Both the position numbers and the translations under genes were made by a program. This document shows, one piece after another, positions 43,584 through 52,449 of a DNA stretch of 64,000 bases. The notes below the pieces were generated by a model. It did no database searches. It had not been told where the DNA came from and saw nothing but the letters and a program-made list of their open reading frames with translations. The stretch's first letter is position 1. Every line of letters begins with the position of its first letter. This stretch comes from Chloroflexi bacterium CFX4. GTDB lineage: Bacteria > Chloroflexota > Anaerolineae > Aggregatilineales > UBA2796. The stretch is taken from the NCBI GenBank assembly GCA_021404685.1, contig QWHC01000003.1, positions 1 to 64,000 of the forward strand. The letters are read 5' to 3'.

Positions 43584-44351
43584 CTAGAGCAGACGGGCGC
43601 GCATTTGGCGCAGAAAGTCGGTGCTTTTCAGGCGCAGTTCAAGCTGGTGCAGCAAATACAGGTGCAGGGTGCGCTCTAGTTCTGCGTGCAGGGTAGGCTC
43701 AACACGCAAACGGCTGACAGAATCGTAACTGGCACGCGCCATATGCCGCAGCAGTTTTAGGGCGCTCAGGCTTAGCGGCGTGGCGCTGTGACCGCGCACA
43801 TGCTCAGGGCAGATCACGCCGCCTTCCGCTGCGCTGAAAAACTGATCGCGGGCGGTGAGTGGCTCTTGCCCAACGGCGCACTCGAACAGCGCTGGCTCAA
43901 AGCCGCTCAGGCGCAGCAGGCGCAGTTCAAAGAAGCGCACTGCCAGCGCGAGATCAGACTGGGGCGCACACAGCCAGCCTAAGGCAGCGTTCAGCAGCGC
44001 AAAGAAGGGCGTGTGCATCTCCTCATCTTCGCTGAAGCGGTCGGTCAGCTCTACGATGTAGTGTGCGTAAGCGCCGCGCAACAAATCCTCATGCAGGCGC
44101 AGAAATGGCTCTTGCTGTTCTGCCTGTGAGACGATATGCAGATCGCCGCCACGCGAGAGCAGCAGTGCCGCACGGCTATATAACTCCAAATGTCCGTTCA
44201 GGCGGCTGGTCAGTTTGCGCGCACCTTTGGCAATGGCACGCAGCTTGCCATAATCGGGCGTGAGCAGCGTCAGGATGCGGTCTGCCTCACCGTATTCGTG
44301 GCGGCGCATGATGATCGCCTGTGTTTTGAAAACGCGTTCTGGGCGTGGCAT
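43584..44351 (-). CDS. recO: DNA repair protein RecO
   Basis: The 255-residue protein follows RecO: FKTQAIIMRRHEYGEADRILTLLTPDYGKL, an OB-fold, then a helical domain. The zinc-finger region is incomplete: ECAVGQEPL and GGVICPEHV keep one Cys in each pair, and the partner positions read Gly and His. RecO loads RecA with RecF and RecR in recombinational repair. The start overlaps nothing; cdd lies nine bases upstream on the same strand, so both are likely one transcript. Confidence 0.85.
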   Translation of the reverse strand: MPRPERVFKTQAIIMRRHEYGEADRILTLLTPDYGKLRAIAKGARKLTSRLNGHLELYSRAALLLSRGGDLHIVSQAEQQEPFLRLHEDLLRGAYAHYIVELTDRFSEDEEMHTPFFALLNAALGWLCAPQSDLALAVRFFELRLLRLSGFEPALFECAVGQEPLTARDQFFSAAEGGVICPEHVRGHSATPLSLSALKLLRHMARASYDSVSRLRVEPTLHAELERTLHLYLLHQLELRLKSTDFLRQMRARLL

Positions 44352-44359
44352 GGCGGAGG

Positions 44360-44761
44360 CTACTCCAAATTTGCCGCGCCGAAGCCATACGGCAGCAGTT
44401 GGCGCAGCGTATGCTCAGCGCGCACAATGCCCGCAGCATCAATCAGGATGATGAGCAGATCAGGTGCGAACTCATACAAAAATTGGCGGCACATGCCACA
44501 AGGCGATCCACCATTGGCAGTAGCAACCACCAAGGCGCTGAACTGGCGCACACCTTCGCTAACTGCCTTCACAACAGCCGTTCGCTCAGCACATATTGTG
44601 CCGCCGTAGCTGGCATTTTCCACGTTGCAGCCACCGTAAATTACGCCGTTCGCGCCCAAGAGCGCCGCACCAACTTGGTAGCGGCTGTATGGGCAGTAAG
44701 CGCGGCTGCGTGCCTCAAGAGCGAGTTGGATCAGGTTGGCGCGTAGTTTGGGCGAAAGCAT
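44360..44761 (-). CDS. cdd: Cytidine deaminase
   Basis: The 133-residue protein has the homotetrameric cytidine deaminase motif: YCPYSRYQVGAALLG, GGTICAERTAV (catalytic Glu with zinc Cys) and GGSPCGMCRQFLYEF (two further zinc Cys). It converts cytidine and deoxycytidine to uridine and deoxyuridine for pyrimidine salvage. It starts an operon with recO. Confidence 0.92.
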   Translation of the reverse strand: MLSPKLRANLIQLALEARSRAYCPYSRYQVGAALLGANGVIYGGCNVENASYGGTICAERTAVVKAVSEGVRQFSALVVATANGGSPCGMCRQFLYEFAPDLLIILIDAAGIVRAEHTLRQLLPYGFGAANLE

Positions 44762-44881
44762 GGCAGCACCTCAAGCGTTGATGCTGCATATTGTAGGTGA
44801 TTTGCCCGCCTTTTGCGAGAGGGAGACAGTGGTACCCCTAGCCTTACTCCCCGCCCGCAGGGAAAAAGAATCACGGGAAAG

Positions 44882-44905
44882 TCCCGCCCCGTGTGCGGAG
44901 CGGGA
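44882..44905. repeat. GC-rich inverted repeat in the cdd-GH65 gap
   Basis: TCCCGC and GCGGGA (44882-44887 and 44900-44905) flank a 12-base GC-rich spacer. The 162-base gap (44762-44923) around it is unlike the coding sequence on either side, with runs such as ACCCCTAG and CCCCGCCCGCAGGG. It looks like a small interspersed element or a 3' structure, but only one copy was seen. Confidence 0.3.
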
Positions 44906-44923
44906 TGCAGAGAGGGATTGTGA

Positions 44924-47092
44924 CTAGCCTTCCGCGGTTAGGCGAATGGTCTTAAGCTGTCCGCGATGGTAGACGCGCAGCGTCACGCTTTGCCAATGCG
45001 GCGGCAGCGCAGGCGCAACCTGCATCTCGCCATTGTCTGCCAAGCCTAGCCCCACAAAGCCAAAGGCAAGCGCTTGCCACACGCCACCGCTGGCTGCCGC
45101 GTGAATTCCATCGCGCACGTTGCCTTTTAAGTCCTCAAGGTCTATGTTGGCGGCGTAGATGAACATCTTATAGGCATCTTCCAGCAGGTTCAGGCGCGCT
45201 GCGACCCATGCGTGCGTGGATGGGCTGAGCGACGAGCCATGATCCACAATAGGATAGTAGAAATCCCAATTCGCTTGCCGTTCTTCAAGGGTGCCGAACT
45301 GCTCGCCAAGCAGTGCCATCAGCATCACAATATCCGCCTGCTTGATGACCATCACGCCCTGCGCCCGCGCATGACCGAGAATCCAATCCATATTGGCAAC
45401 ACGCGGCTGCCAATGCGTCAGGTCAAGGCGCTCTAGGTTAAAGAAGCCGTCAAACTGCTCTAACACACCCGTCTCCGGATCGCGTGGCACATACATCTTC
45501 GCCGCGATGCGCTCCCACAGCGCACAGCGTTCTGCCGTAATGCCAAGCCGCGCCAAGAGTGCCTCCGCCGCCTGTGCATGATGTGCCAACAGCCATTGGC
45601 GAACTGCCAGCGCTTGCTGCAAGTGCCAGCGCACCATGCTGTTGGTGAAGGCGCTGTTATCTACATTTTCGTGATATTCATCAGGTCCGATCTGCATCTT
45701 GAGTTCGTAGCGATCCTGCTCGGTGTTGTATTCGGCGCGGCTGCCCCAGAAAACAGCAGTATCCAGCACGATTTCAGCGCCGTGCTTCACGAAAAACTCA
45801 TCATCACCCGTCCACTGCCAATATTGCAGCACAGCATAGGCGATATCCGTGCTGATATGCTGTTCTGTGTCACCCGTCCAGATGCGGATACGCGTGCCAT
45901 CAGGCTGTGGGTGCGACCACTGTGGCGTTGTCTCCTCGCCTGTATCGGTGCTTTCCCAAGGGAACATCGCGCCTTCGTAGCCGTTGGCACGCGCCTTGTT
46001 GCGGGCGCCTCCCAAGTTGTGATAGCGATACATGAGCAGGTTGCGGGCAAGTTTGGGCTGCGTGAGCGTCAGCATGGGCAGCATGAACAGCTCGGTGTCC
46101 CAGAACACATGCCCTTTATAGCCCGGACCAGAGAGCGTTTTAGCGCCAATGCTGCTATGCTCATCGTGGCGCGGCGCAGCAATCAGCACATGGTAAGTGG
46201 TGAAGCGGATCGCCTTTTGTGCCACCTCATCACCTTCGATATGCACATCGGACGTGTGCCAATATTGCTCCCATGCCGCACAGTGTGAAGCAAAAAGCGA
46301 CTCATAGCCTTTAGCAAGCGCAGCCCGTGCCGCTTCTTGGGCAGCCTGATCAGGCGTTTTGCTTTGGCGCGTGGTGTAAATAGCGCTGACTTTGGTCAGG
46401 CTCACCTCAGTTTCTTGTGGCAGATCAAATGTATAGCGCACCTGATCAGCGCTCGTGGACGGCGCGCTATGCGTGCTTAGGCTGTGCGCGGCGGCAACTG
46501 CGATGCCATAACGGCTCTGGTTGGTGCGCGCTGTGATGAGAAGGTCACCTTCGGCGGCGCGCTGCTGGATATCAGTGAGGTGCGGCACGTCTTCGTTGGT
46601 CACGGCGGAATCAATGCTGCTGCGGATCTCGACCTTGGGTGAGCCAAGCAAGGCACGCACGCGCACGCGCTGCACCAAGAGATGTTCGGCGGCAAGGCTG
46701 GCGAAGCGCTCAAAGGTCAGCTTGACCACAACACCTTGCGTTGTGCGCCATAGCACCTCACGGGTTAGTGCTGCGCGCTTCAAATCGAGCGTCCGTCGGT
46801 AGCCAAGCACTCTGCCTGCCGTCATGTGGAATACTTCACCATCGACCACAATGTGAACAGGCAGCGGATTGGGCAAGTTCACAATATCTGGCACAAGGTC
46901 ACCTTCGGCGTGGTTAAAAATGCCATGCACCAGCGTAGATGCCAAATCGCCTGCATAGCCTTCCTCAAACGTGCCACGCACGCCCATAAAGCCGTTGCCA
47001 ACGGTGAAGATTGTCTCGGTATGGCTCAGTTTGAACGGATTGAAAGGCGATTCGCTCACAAGCCATGTGCGCTGCTCAATCGGGGAGATCAT
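44924..47092 (-). CDS. Glycoside hydrolase family 65 phosphorylase (kojibiose/trehalose/maltose type)
   Basis: The 722-residue protein starts at the second ATG (MISPIEQRTW), six bases after AGAGG. It has the full GH65 layout: N-terminal beta-sandwich (FTVGNGFMGVRGTFEEGYAG), linker, and an alpha/alpha-barrel with the general acid in IGPDEYHENVDNSAFTN (Glu after Asp) and the phosphate-binding loop GSSLSPSTHAW, then a C-terminal beta-sandwich. GH65 phosphorylases split an alpha-linked disaccharide with phosphate into beta-glucose-1-phosphate and glucose; the disaccharide (trehalose, maltose, kojibiose or nigerose) cannot be fixed by eye. It acts after import by the divergent ABC genes, and beta-phosphoglucomutase (48353) uses its product. 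It lies 34 bases after the LacI gene. Confidence 0.9.
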   Translation of the reverse strand: MISPIEQRTWLVSESPFNPFKLSHTETIFTVGNGFMGVRGTFEEGYAGDLASTLVHGIFNHAEGDLVPDIVNLPNPLPVHIVVDGEVFHMTAGRVLGYRRTLDLKRAALTREVLWRTTQGVVVKLTFERFASLAAEHLLVQRVRVRALLGSPKVEIRSSIDSAVTNEDVPHLTDIQQRAAEGDLLITARTNQSRYGIAVAAAHSLSTHSAPSTSADQVRYTFDLPQETEVSLTKVSAIYTTRQSKTPDQAAQEAARAALAKGYESLFASHCAAWEQYWHTSDVHIEGDEVAQKAIRFTTYHVLIAAPRHDEHSSIGAKTLSGPGYKGHVFWDTELFMLPMLTLTQPKLARNLLMYRYHNLGGARNKARANGYEGAMFPWESTDTGEETTPQWSHPQPDGTRIRIWTGDTEQHISTDIAYAVLQYWQWTGDDEFFVKHGAEIVLDTAVFWGSRAEYNTEQDRYELKMQIGPDEYHENVDNSAFTNSMVRWHLQQALAVRQWLLAHHAQAAEALLARLGITAERCALWERIAAKMYVPRDPETGVLEQFDGFFNLERLDLTHWQPRVANMDWILGHARAQGVMVIKQADIVMLMALLGEQFGTLEERQANWDFYYPIVDHGSSLSPSTHAWVAARLNLLEDAYKMFIYAANIDLEDLKGNVRDGIHAAASGGVWQALAFGFVGLGLADNGEMQVAPALPPHWQSVTLRVYHRGQLKTIRLTAEG

Positions 47093-47126
47093 CATCAGCC
47101 TCTTGATTTCTGAAAGTCAAAGCATA

Positions 47127-48293
47127 TTAAGGAACTTGTCGGTGCGGATCGGTACTGGCGCGCACAATTAGCTCTGGCGCCACCAAAATTTGGCGCTGGG
47201 GCATGGGTAGCCGTTCCAGTTCTGCCATCAGGAGCGCCACGACTTGCGCGGCAAGGTCATCTATCGGTTGGCGGAGCGTGGTTAGCGGTGGATAAAGCAG
47301 TTCCGAGACGGGATCATCGTCAAAGCCGCTTACTGCTATGTCATAGCCAATTTGCACGCCGCAGCGGTTCAGATAACTCATCACGCCAATTGCCATTAGG
47401 TCGCTCACGCAGACAAGGGCAGTTGGGCGCGTTTGGGTGGGCAGCGCCAACAGATCGGCGGCGGCGGCGGCAGCCGCAGTGCTTGTGTTTTCCACGCGCC
47501 TGATCCAGCTTGCTTGTGGCGAGAGCGCAGCGGCATCCAGCGCATCAAAATAGCCTTGCACACGCGCATCACCACTCAGCGAGCCTTCAGGCCACCCGAT
47601 CAAGGCAATGCGCGTATGCCCTAAACTGATCAGGTGGCTGGTGACCAACGCAATGCCGTGCCGTCCATCCACATCCACATAGGGAAAATTCCAACGGTCG
47701 TTGGCGCGCCCAAAGGCAGCAAACGGCACACGCGCCTCTAGCAGGTGGCGAATGCGGGCATCGTTGCGGTTGGTGTGCGCCAAGATGAAGCCGTCTACAC
47801 GGTTGGTCTGGATCAACTCTTGGTAGGCGTCTATCGGCGAATCTTCGGTGTGGGCAAAGGTCAGCACATGATAGCCGTAGGATTCAACTGCCTGCGCCAT
47901 CCAATAGGTAAAACGATCTAGCAGTGGTGCGCTTTGCCCACGCTTAATGTTGTGCCAGCCATACCCGATCAGGCGCGTTTTGCTCGCCTGAAGGTTGCGC
48001 CCGTTTGCGTTTGGGCGGTAGTTCAGGGCGGTGGCAGCTTCCAACACGCGGCGGCGCGTTGCCTCACTGACCGGATAGCTGTTATTCATGACGTAGGAGA
48101 CAGTCGCAATTGAGACGCCTGCTAAGGCTGCCACATCTTTGATGGTGATGTTGAGCGTATAGCCAAGTGTTTCTGCCGCCGCGTGGACGCTGCGCTGCTG
48201 TGCTTCTGGCACAGCCTGTGCGCCGCTGAGCGCGTGATAGGCAGTCAGCAGCGGTACATGCGCTTGTGCCGCCACCTCTTTGAGAGTCGCCAT
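47127..48293 (-). CDS. LacI-family transcriptional repressor with two N-terminal HTH domains
   Basis: The protein has 388 residues, about 45 more than usual. Two LacI-type helix-turn-helix domains stand in tandem. The first (1-47, ATLKEVAAQAHVPLLTAYHA) is divergent but keeps the pattern up to TLGYTLN. The second (50-98, TIKDVAALAGVSIATVSYVM ... LNYRPNANGRNL) is canonical and includes the hinge helix. A periplasmic-binding-protein-like sensor domain follows (LIGYGW, GFILAHTNRND, YVDVDGRHGIALVTSHLISLGH, SGFDDDPVSELLYPPLTTLRQP), which should bind a sugar. It sits between pgmB and GH65 and has its own promoter and operator, so it very likely represses the locus and itself. Confidence 0.9.
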   Translation of the reverse strand: MATLKEVAAQAHVPLLTAYHALSGAQAVPEAQQRSVHAAAETLGYTLNITIKDVAALAGVSIATVSYVMNNSYPVSEATRRRVLEAATALNYRPNANGRNLQASKTRLIGYGWHNIKRGQSAPLLDRFTYWMAQAVESYGYHVLTFAHTEDSPIDAYQELIQTNRVDGFILAHTNRNDARIRHLLEARVPFAAFGRANDRWNFPYVDVDGRHGIALVTSHLISLGHTRIALIGWPEGSLSGDARVQGYFDALDAAALSPQASWIRRVENTSTAAAAAAADLLALPTQTRPTALVCVSDLMAIGVMSYLNRCGVQIGYDIAVSGFDDDPVSELLYPPLTTLRQPIDDLAAQVVALLMAELERLPMPQRQILVAPELIVRASTDPHRQVP

Positions 48294-48306
48294 GCATTCA
48301 CCCTAC

Positions 48307-48318
48307 TAAAACGTTTAA
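48307..48318. promoter_or_regulatory. LacI-type operator in front of lacI
   Basis: TAAAACGTTTAA matches the palindrome TTAAACGTTTAA (49079-49090) at 11 of 12 positions. It lies nine bases downstream of the -10 box of the lacI promoter (48328-48333), so a bound repressor would block initiation. This implies autoregulation. Confidence 0.7.
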
Positions 48319-48327
48319 CCTATCCTC

Positions 48328-48356
48328 ATAATAGCCACGTTAGGGCAGACTGTCAA
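48328..48356 (-). promoter_or_regulatory. Promoter for lacI-GH65, overlapping the end of pgmB
   Basis: On the minus strand TTGACA (48356-48351), 17 bases, TATTAT (48333-48328): a near-perfect sigma-70 promoter. The -35 box lies over the stop codon of pgmB. It lets lacI and GH65 be transcribed separately from pgmB. Confidence 0.75.
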
Positions 48357-49015
48357 TGCGGCGCAGCGCCAAGTTTACTCAAAATTTCGGCAACTTGCAC
48401 GCCTTCCAAATTAGGCAAGATCAGATCAGCGGCACTAACACGCTCTGCATCGCCAATGCCAACCGTAGCCATGCCACATTCATGGGCAGCGGCAATGCCT
48501 GCCTCAGCATCCTCAAAGACCACCACTTCTGAGGGCGGCACGTTCAGCCTGCCGGCGACCCACACAAAGAGATCGGGGGCGGGCTTGGTGCGGCTGACCG
48601 AATAGCCGTCGCCAATGGCATCAAACTGTGCGGCAATGCCTAGCCCATTCAGGGCGTCACGGGCATTTTTGCTGGCAGAGCCTAAGCCAATCTTAATGCC
48701 GTGTGCGCGTGTTTGCGCCAGAAAATCTGCCACGCCGCCCAGCAAATCGGCAGGTGTGATGTTCGCCAGAAAAGCACGGTAGTAATCGTTCTTGCGCTGC
48801 ATGAAGGCTTCCATCTGCGCTTCAGGCAGCACTTTGCCTTTCAGCAAGCGCAGCAGGCTTTCACGGCGCGAGACTCCGCGCAGTGCTTCATTATCCTCAC
48901 GGCTGAAGGGCAAGCCTTCCTCATCAGCAAGGCGCTTCCAAGAGCGATAGTGATATTCGGCAGTATCGGTGATCACACCGTCCAGATCGAAAATGAAAGC
49001 GGAGATTTTGAGCAT
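48353..49015 (-). CDS. pgmB: Beta-phosphoglucomutase
   Basis: The 220-residue HAD-superfamily protein starts MLKISAFIFDLDG (49015), six bases after AAGGAA. It has the nucleophile and acid/base in FDLDGVITDTAEYH, GVSRRESL, a Ser in GLGSASKN, and the final FEDAEAGIAAAH with the metal-binding acidic pair. Beta-phosphoglucomutase converts beta-glucose-1-phosphate to glucose-6-phosphate through beta-glucose-1,6-bisphosphate. This is exactly the product of the GH65 enzyme encoded two genes downstream. Confidence 0.92.
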   Translation of the reverse strand: MLKISAFIFDLDGVITDTAEYHYRSWKRLADEEGLPFSREDNEALRGVSRRESLLRLLKGKVLPEAQMEAFMQRKNDYYRAFLANITPADLLGGVADFLAQTRAHGIKIGLGSASKNARDALNGLGIAAQFDAIGDGYSVSRTKPAPDLFVWVAGRLNVPPSEVVVFEDAEAGIAAAHECGMATVGIGDAERVSAADLILPNLEGVQVAEILSKLGAAPH

Positions 49016-49039
49016 TACGCATTCCTTTTGATGCATCTC

Positions 49040-49068
49040 TTGACAATCTGTACAAAGTTCATTATATT
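49040..49068 (+). promoter_or_regulatory. Promoter of the ABC transporter operon
   Basis: TTGACA (49040-49045), 17 bases, TATATT (49063-49068), a near-consensus sigma-70 promoter. On the opposite strand TATAAT (49066-49061) can serve as the -10 box for leftward transcription of pgmB, with the operator 49079-49090 in the -35 region. Confidence 0.75.
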
Positions 49069-49078
49069 CGATATTGAG

Positions 49079-49103
49079 TTAAACGTTTAAGTGGTTTAAC
49101 CAC
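49079..49103. promoter_or_regulatory. Double operator between pgmB and the ABC operon
   Basis: The perfect palindrome TTAAACGTTTAA (49079-49090) abuts a second inverted repeat, GTGGTT-T-AACCAC (49091-49103). The first is the CG-centred type bound by LacI proteins and sits ten bases downstream of the -10 box. The second could be bound by the other head of the two-headed repressor; this is inference. Confidence 0.65.
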
Positions 49104-49119
49104 AAAAGGAAAATGTGCC

Positions 49120-50334
49120 GTGAACAAGACTTTTCGTTTTCTTACCCTTGCAATCGTGATCGCCTTGATCGCCGTTGCCGCTGCGCCAAACGCACGCGCC
49201 GCGCAGACCGTCAACCTCGTGCTGATGGGCTGGTCGTCCTCGCCTTCGGAGAATGAGCGCCTTCAGAAGATTGTGGATGACTGGAATGCTGCCAACGCCG
49301 ATATTCAAGTCACCCTGAACCAAGTGCCAGACTATGATACCACGCTGCAAAAATCGCTGGCAGGTGGCGAGCCGCCGGATGTGTTCTATGTGGACTCGTT
49401 CCGCTTCCTCGATCTGGTGCGCGCCGATGCGCTGATGCCTGTTGGCGAGATGCTGACCAACGCGGATGATTTCTACCCATCACTGCGGGATGCCTTCACC
49501 ACCAATGGTCAGTTCTACTGCCCACCGAAAGACTTCTCCACCCTCGCGTTGCAGATCAACACCGAGATGTTTGAGGCTGCCGGCTTGAGCGCGCCCACCA
49601 CTTGGGAAGAAATGCGCGCCGCAGCCGAAGCGCTGACCAAAGATGGCGTCTATGGCGCCGTGGTGCCTGCTGATTTTGCCCGCTGGGTTGCCTTCCTCTA
49701 TGCTGCGGGCGGTTCGGTCACCAATGATGACTTTACCGAGATGACCATCAACAGCCCTGAGGCTGCCGCTGCCCTGAAGTTCTACACTGATCTGTACCTT
49801 GATGGCTTTGCCAAGACGCCCGCTGATCTGGGTGTGGGCTGGCCGGGTGAGGCGTTCGGCAAGGGCTTGGTCGCTATGTCCTTCGAGGGTAACTGGATCG
49901 AGCCATACCTCAAGGATCAGTTCCCAGACCTGAAGCACATGGCTGTTGAGATGCCCGCCGGACCCGGTGGCAAGGCAACTATGGCGTTCACCGTCTGCTA
50001 TGCTGTGCCAATGAAGGCGAAAAACCCTGAGGCTGCCGTGAAGTTTGTGGACTATCTGACTGGCGCTGAGGGCATGAAGGCATGGACTGATCTGGGCTTG
50101 GCAATGCCAACACGCGCTTCCTTGCGTGAGGGTTGGCTGGCACAGTTCCCCAACCTAGAGCCATACCTGAACGGCGCAGAGTATGCCCGTAAGTGGCAGT
50201 TTGTGCCGGGCTTCCAGGCTGTCTTGGACAAGGTGAATGAGCAGCTTTCACTGGTGATGGGCGAAAACCAGACCGTGAACGGCGCGCTCAGTGAAATCGA
50301 GACGATTGGCGCTGAGGTGCTTGCTTCCCGTTAA
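49120..50334 (+). CDS. Carbohydrate ABC transporter substrate-binding protein
   Basis: The 404-residue protein starts at a GTG (49120) after AAAAGGAAAA. A signal peptide ends near NARAA. The mature protein is a family 1 sugar-binding protein ([78 protein letters not shown]). It should capture an oligosaccharide outside the membrane and deliver it to the permeases encoded next. The divergent GH65 gene suggests an alpha-linked glucose disaccharide as ligand. Confidence 0.92.
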   Translation: MNKTFRFLTLAIVIALIAVAAAPNARAAQTVNLVLMGWSSSPSENERLQKIVDDWNAANADIQVTLNQVPDYDTTLQKSLAGGEPPDVFYVDSFRFLDLVRADALMPVGEMLTNADDFYPSLRDAFTTNGQFYCPPKDFSTLALQINTEMFEAAGLSAPTTWEEMRAAAEALTKDGVYGAVVPADFARWVAFLYAAGGSVTNDDFTEMTINSPEAAAALKFYTDLYLDGFAKTPADLGVGWPGEAFGKGLVAMSFEGNWIEPYLKDQFPDLKHMAVEMPAGPGGKATMAFTVCYAVPMKAKNPEAAVKFVDYLTGAEGMKAWTDLGLAMPTRASLREGWLAQFPNLEPYLNGAEYARKWQFVPGFQAVLDKVNEQLSLVMGENQTVNGALSEIETIGAEVLASR

Positions 50335-50429
50335 GCGCTGCCCATCAAGAAGCAGCCTAAGTGTGCGCGCCTCGCCTATCGCATGGGCGGGGCGCTTTTA
50401 TAAAATTTTTAGGGAAGGGGATTTTTCAT

Positions 50430-51509
50430 ATGGCAGTCGCAGCACCTTCTATGGGCAAGCAAGGCGGCTTTCGGCTTGGCGCCAAAGGGCAAGAAAGCGC
50501 CGCTGGCTTCTTCTTCATCCTGCCCGCGCTGATCATCATCTTTGCCTTCATCTTCATTCCACTGCTCAGCGCCTTTCTGATCAGCTTCACCAATTGGAAC
50601 GGCTTGCAGCCACCCGCTGAGGCGGCAGGCGTCGGTCTGGCGAACTATTCACGCATCTTCGGCTTGGATAACACAACCGTTGTGCGCGATGAGTTCTTCG
50701 TCGCTATCAAAAATACATTCTACTACACGCTTGGCGTGGTGCCTGCTCAGACCATCCTAGCATTGGTGCTGGCGTTCATTGTTAACCAACAGTTTTTGCG
50801 TTTTCGCGGCTTCTTCCGCGTGGCATTCTATTTCCCTTCGATCACCTCATCCATTGTGATCGCCACAATCTTCTTGTGGCTGTTCAATCGGAATGGCGTG
50901 ATCAACGGCGTGATTGCAGGCTTGGCAGGTGCCATCGGCTTGGAGTACAGCCCGGTGACGTGGATTAACGACGCGAACGGTATTATTCACAACTTTCTGC
51001 GCCTGTTCGGACTCACACTGCGAACAGCGCCAGAATGGATGACCGAATCGCGCATTCTTGGGCAGTCCATTTGGCAGTGGATCAGTGGACCATCCGTCAC
51101 CATGTTGGCGATCATGCTGCTGGCAATCTGGACGACGACCGGCACCATGATGCTGATCTTCCTTGCCGCCTTGCAGGACATTCCGCGCCAGCTTTACGAG
51201 GCAGCCTCTGTGGATGGCGCCACGCGCTGGCAGCAGTTCCGCCTAATCACCGTGCCGATGCTGCGCCCGACCACTTTCTTTGTACTGACCATCGGCTTGA
51301 TCGGCTGTTTCCAAGTCTTTGACCAGATTTACGTGATCTCGCAGGGCAACCCGGCTGGCACGACCAAAACCATCGCGTGGATTGTGTTCCGCAACCTGCG
51401 CGATTCGCAAGCAGGGCTTGGCGCAGCGCTTGCCTTCGTGTTGTTCGTGATCATCGCCGTGTTCACCATTGTGCAGCGGCGCATGGTCGGCAAGACGGTG
51501 CAGCAGTAA
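50430..51509 (+). CDS. Sugar ABC transporter permease (MalF type)
   Basis: The 359-residue protein begins MAVAAPSMGKQ; GGGAAGGGG lies upstream and frames extending to 50361 are rejected. It has six or more membrane helices with PALIIIFAFIFIPLLSAFLI, FRVAFYFPSITSSIV, and the ATPase-contact loop EAASVDGATRWQQFRLITVPMLRP (EAA motif). A segment of about 60 residues between helices, near residues 170-235, is longer than usual. It forms the channel with the next gene product. Confidence 0.92.
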   Translation: MAVAAPSMGKQGGFRLGAKGQESAAGFFFILPALIIIFAFIFIPLLSAFLISFTNWNGLQPPAEAAGVGLANYSRIFGLDNTTVVRDEFFVAIKNTFYYTLGVVPAQTILALVLAFIVNQQFLRFRGFFRVAFYFPSITSSIVIATIFLWLFNRNGVINGVIAGLAGAIGLEYSPVTWINDANGIIHNFLRLFGLTLRTAPEWMTESRILGQSIWQWISGPSVTMLAIMLLAIWTTTGTMMLIFLAALQDIPRQLYEAASVDGATRWQQFRLITVPMLRPTTFFVLTIGLIGCFQVFDQIYVISQGNPAGTTKTIAWIVFRNLRDSQAGLGAALAFVLFVIIAVFTIVQRRMVGKTVQQ

Positions 51510-51526
51510 CGAAAGGCGCGTGAACT

Positions 51527-52447
51527 ATGTCTACAAATACAGTCGTATCGAATCTTGATGCACGTGGCTTTTCGCTGCCGCCTAATATCGGTAAAATTAT
51601 CCGCACAATGCTGACCTATGGTGTGCTGATCCTGTTTGCGCTGGCGATGATCATGCCCTTCGTCTATGCGGTCACCAATTCCTTCAAGGAACTGCCCGAT
51701 ATTGCGGCGAACCCAATGCGCCTGACGCCGGGTATCCGTGCCGACGGCACACCCTACAACTGGACGACCATTGGCTATGACCGCGCCTTAAATAACCAAC
51801 AGATCAACTTTCCACGTGCCATCTTCAACAGCTTTTTCGTGGCTGTGGTTGTCACGATCATGCGCGTGATCTTTAACAGTATGGCGGGCTATGCGTTGGC
51901 GCGCATACGCTTCCCGGGGCGCGGCGCAGCCTTTGCCGCCTTGGTTGGCACGCTGATGGTGCCGGGCATTGTGCTGCTGATTCCGCGCTATTTGGTGCTG
52001 AGCCAGCTCGGTTGGATTGATACCTATTGGGCGCTCTTGGTGCCATACTTTGCCGACGCCTTCGGCATCTTCCTGATGAAGCAGTTCTTTGAGAGCATTC
52101 CGCGTGAGATTGAAGAAGCTGCCGAGATTGACGGCGCCAGCCGCTTCCGTATGTTCTTCGTGATCATCTTGCCGATGGCGATCCCAGCGCTAACCGCGAT
52201 GGCAATCTTCGCCTTTCAAGGCACATGGAACGATTTTCAAGGACCGTTGATCGCACTCAACCTGAACCGTGAGCTGTATACGCTGCCACTGGCGCTCGCC
52301 TTCCTGAGAGGCGTGACGGGTGATGCCATTCAATGGGATTTGATGCTGGCTGGTTCGGTCATCACCACGCTGCCAATGGCGGTCATCTTCTTCATCTTCC
52401 AGCGCTTCTTCATTGAAGGCGTTAGCTATACGGGCGTGAAAGGCTAG
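51527..52447 (+). CDS. Sugar ABC transporter permease (MalG type)
   Basis: The 306-residue protein has six membrane helices and the EAA loop EAAEIDGASRFRMFFVIILP. It pairs with the permease encoded 17 bases upstream. It ends in FIFQRFFIEGVSYTGVKG, the usual ending for this family. The ATPase that powers the transporter is not encoded in the window; a shared MsiK/UgpC-type ATPase elsewhere is likely. Confidence 0.92.
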   Translation: MSTNTVVSNLDARGFSLPPNIGKIIRTMLTYGVLILFALAMIMPFVYAVTNSFKELPDIAANPMRLTPGIRADGTPYNWTTIGYDRALNNQQINFPRAIFNSFFVAVVVTIMRVIFNSMAGYALARIRFPGRGAAFAALVGTLMVPGIVLLIPRYLVLSQLGWIDTYWALLVPYFADAFGIFLMKQFFESIPREIEEAAEIDGASRFRMFFVIILPMAIPALTAMAIFAFQGTWNDFQGPLIALNLNRELYTLPLALAFLRGVTGDAIQWDLMLAGSVITTLPMAVIFFIFQRFFIEGVSYTGVKG

Positions 52448-52449
52448 TG

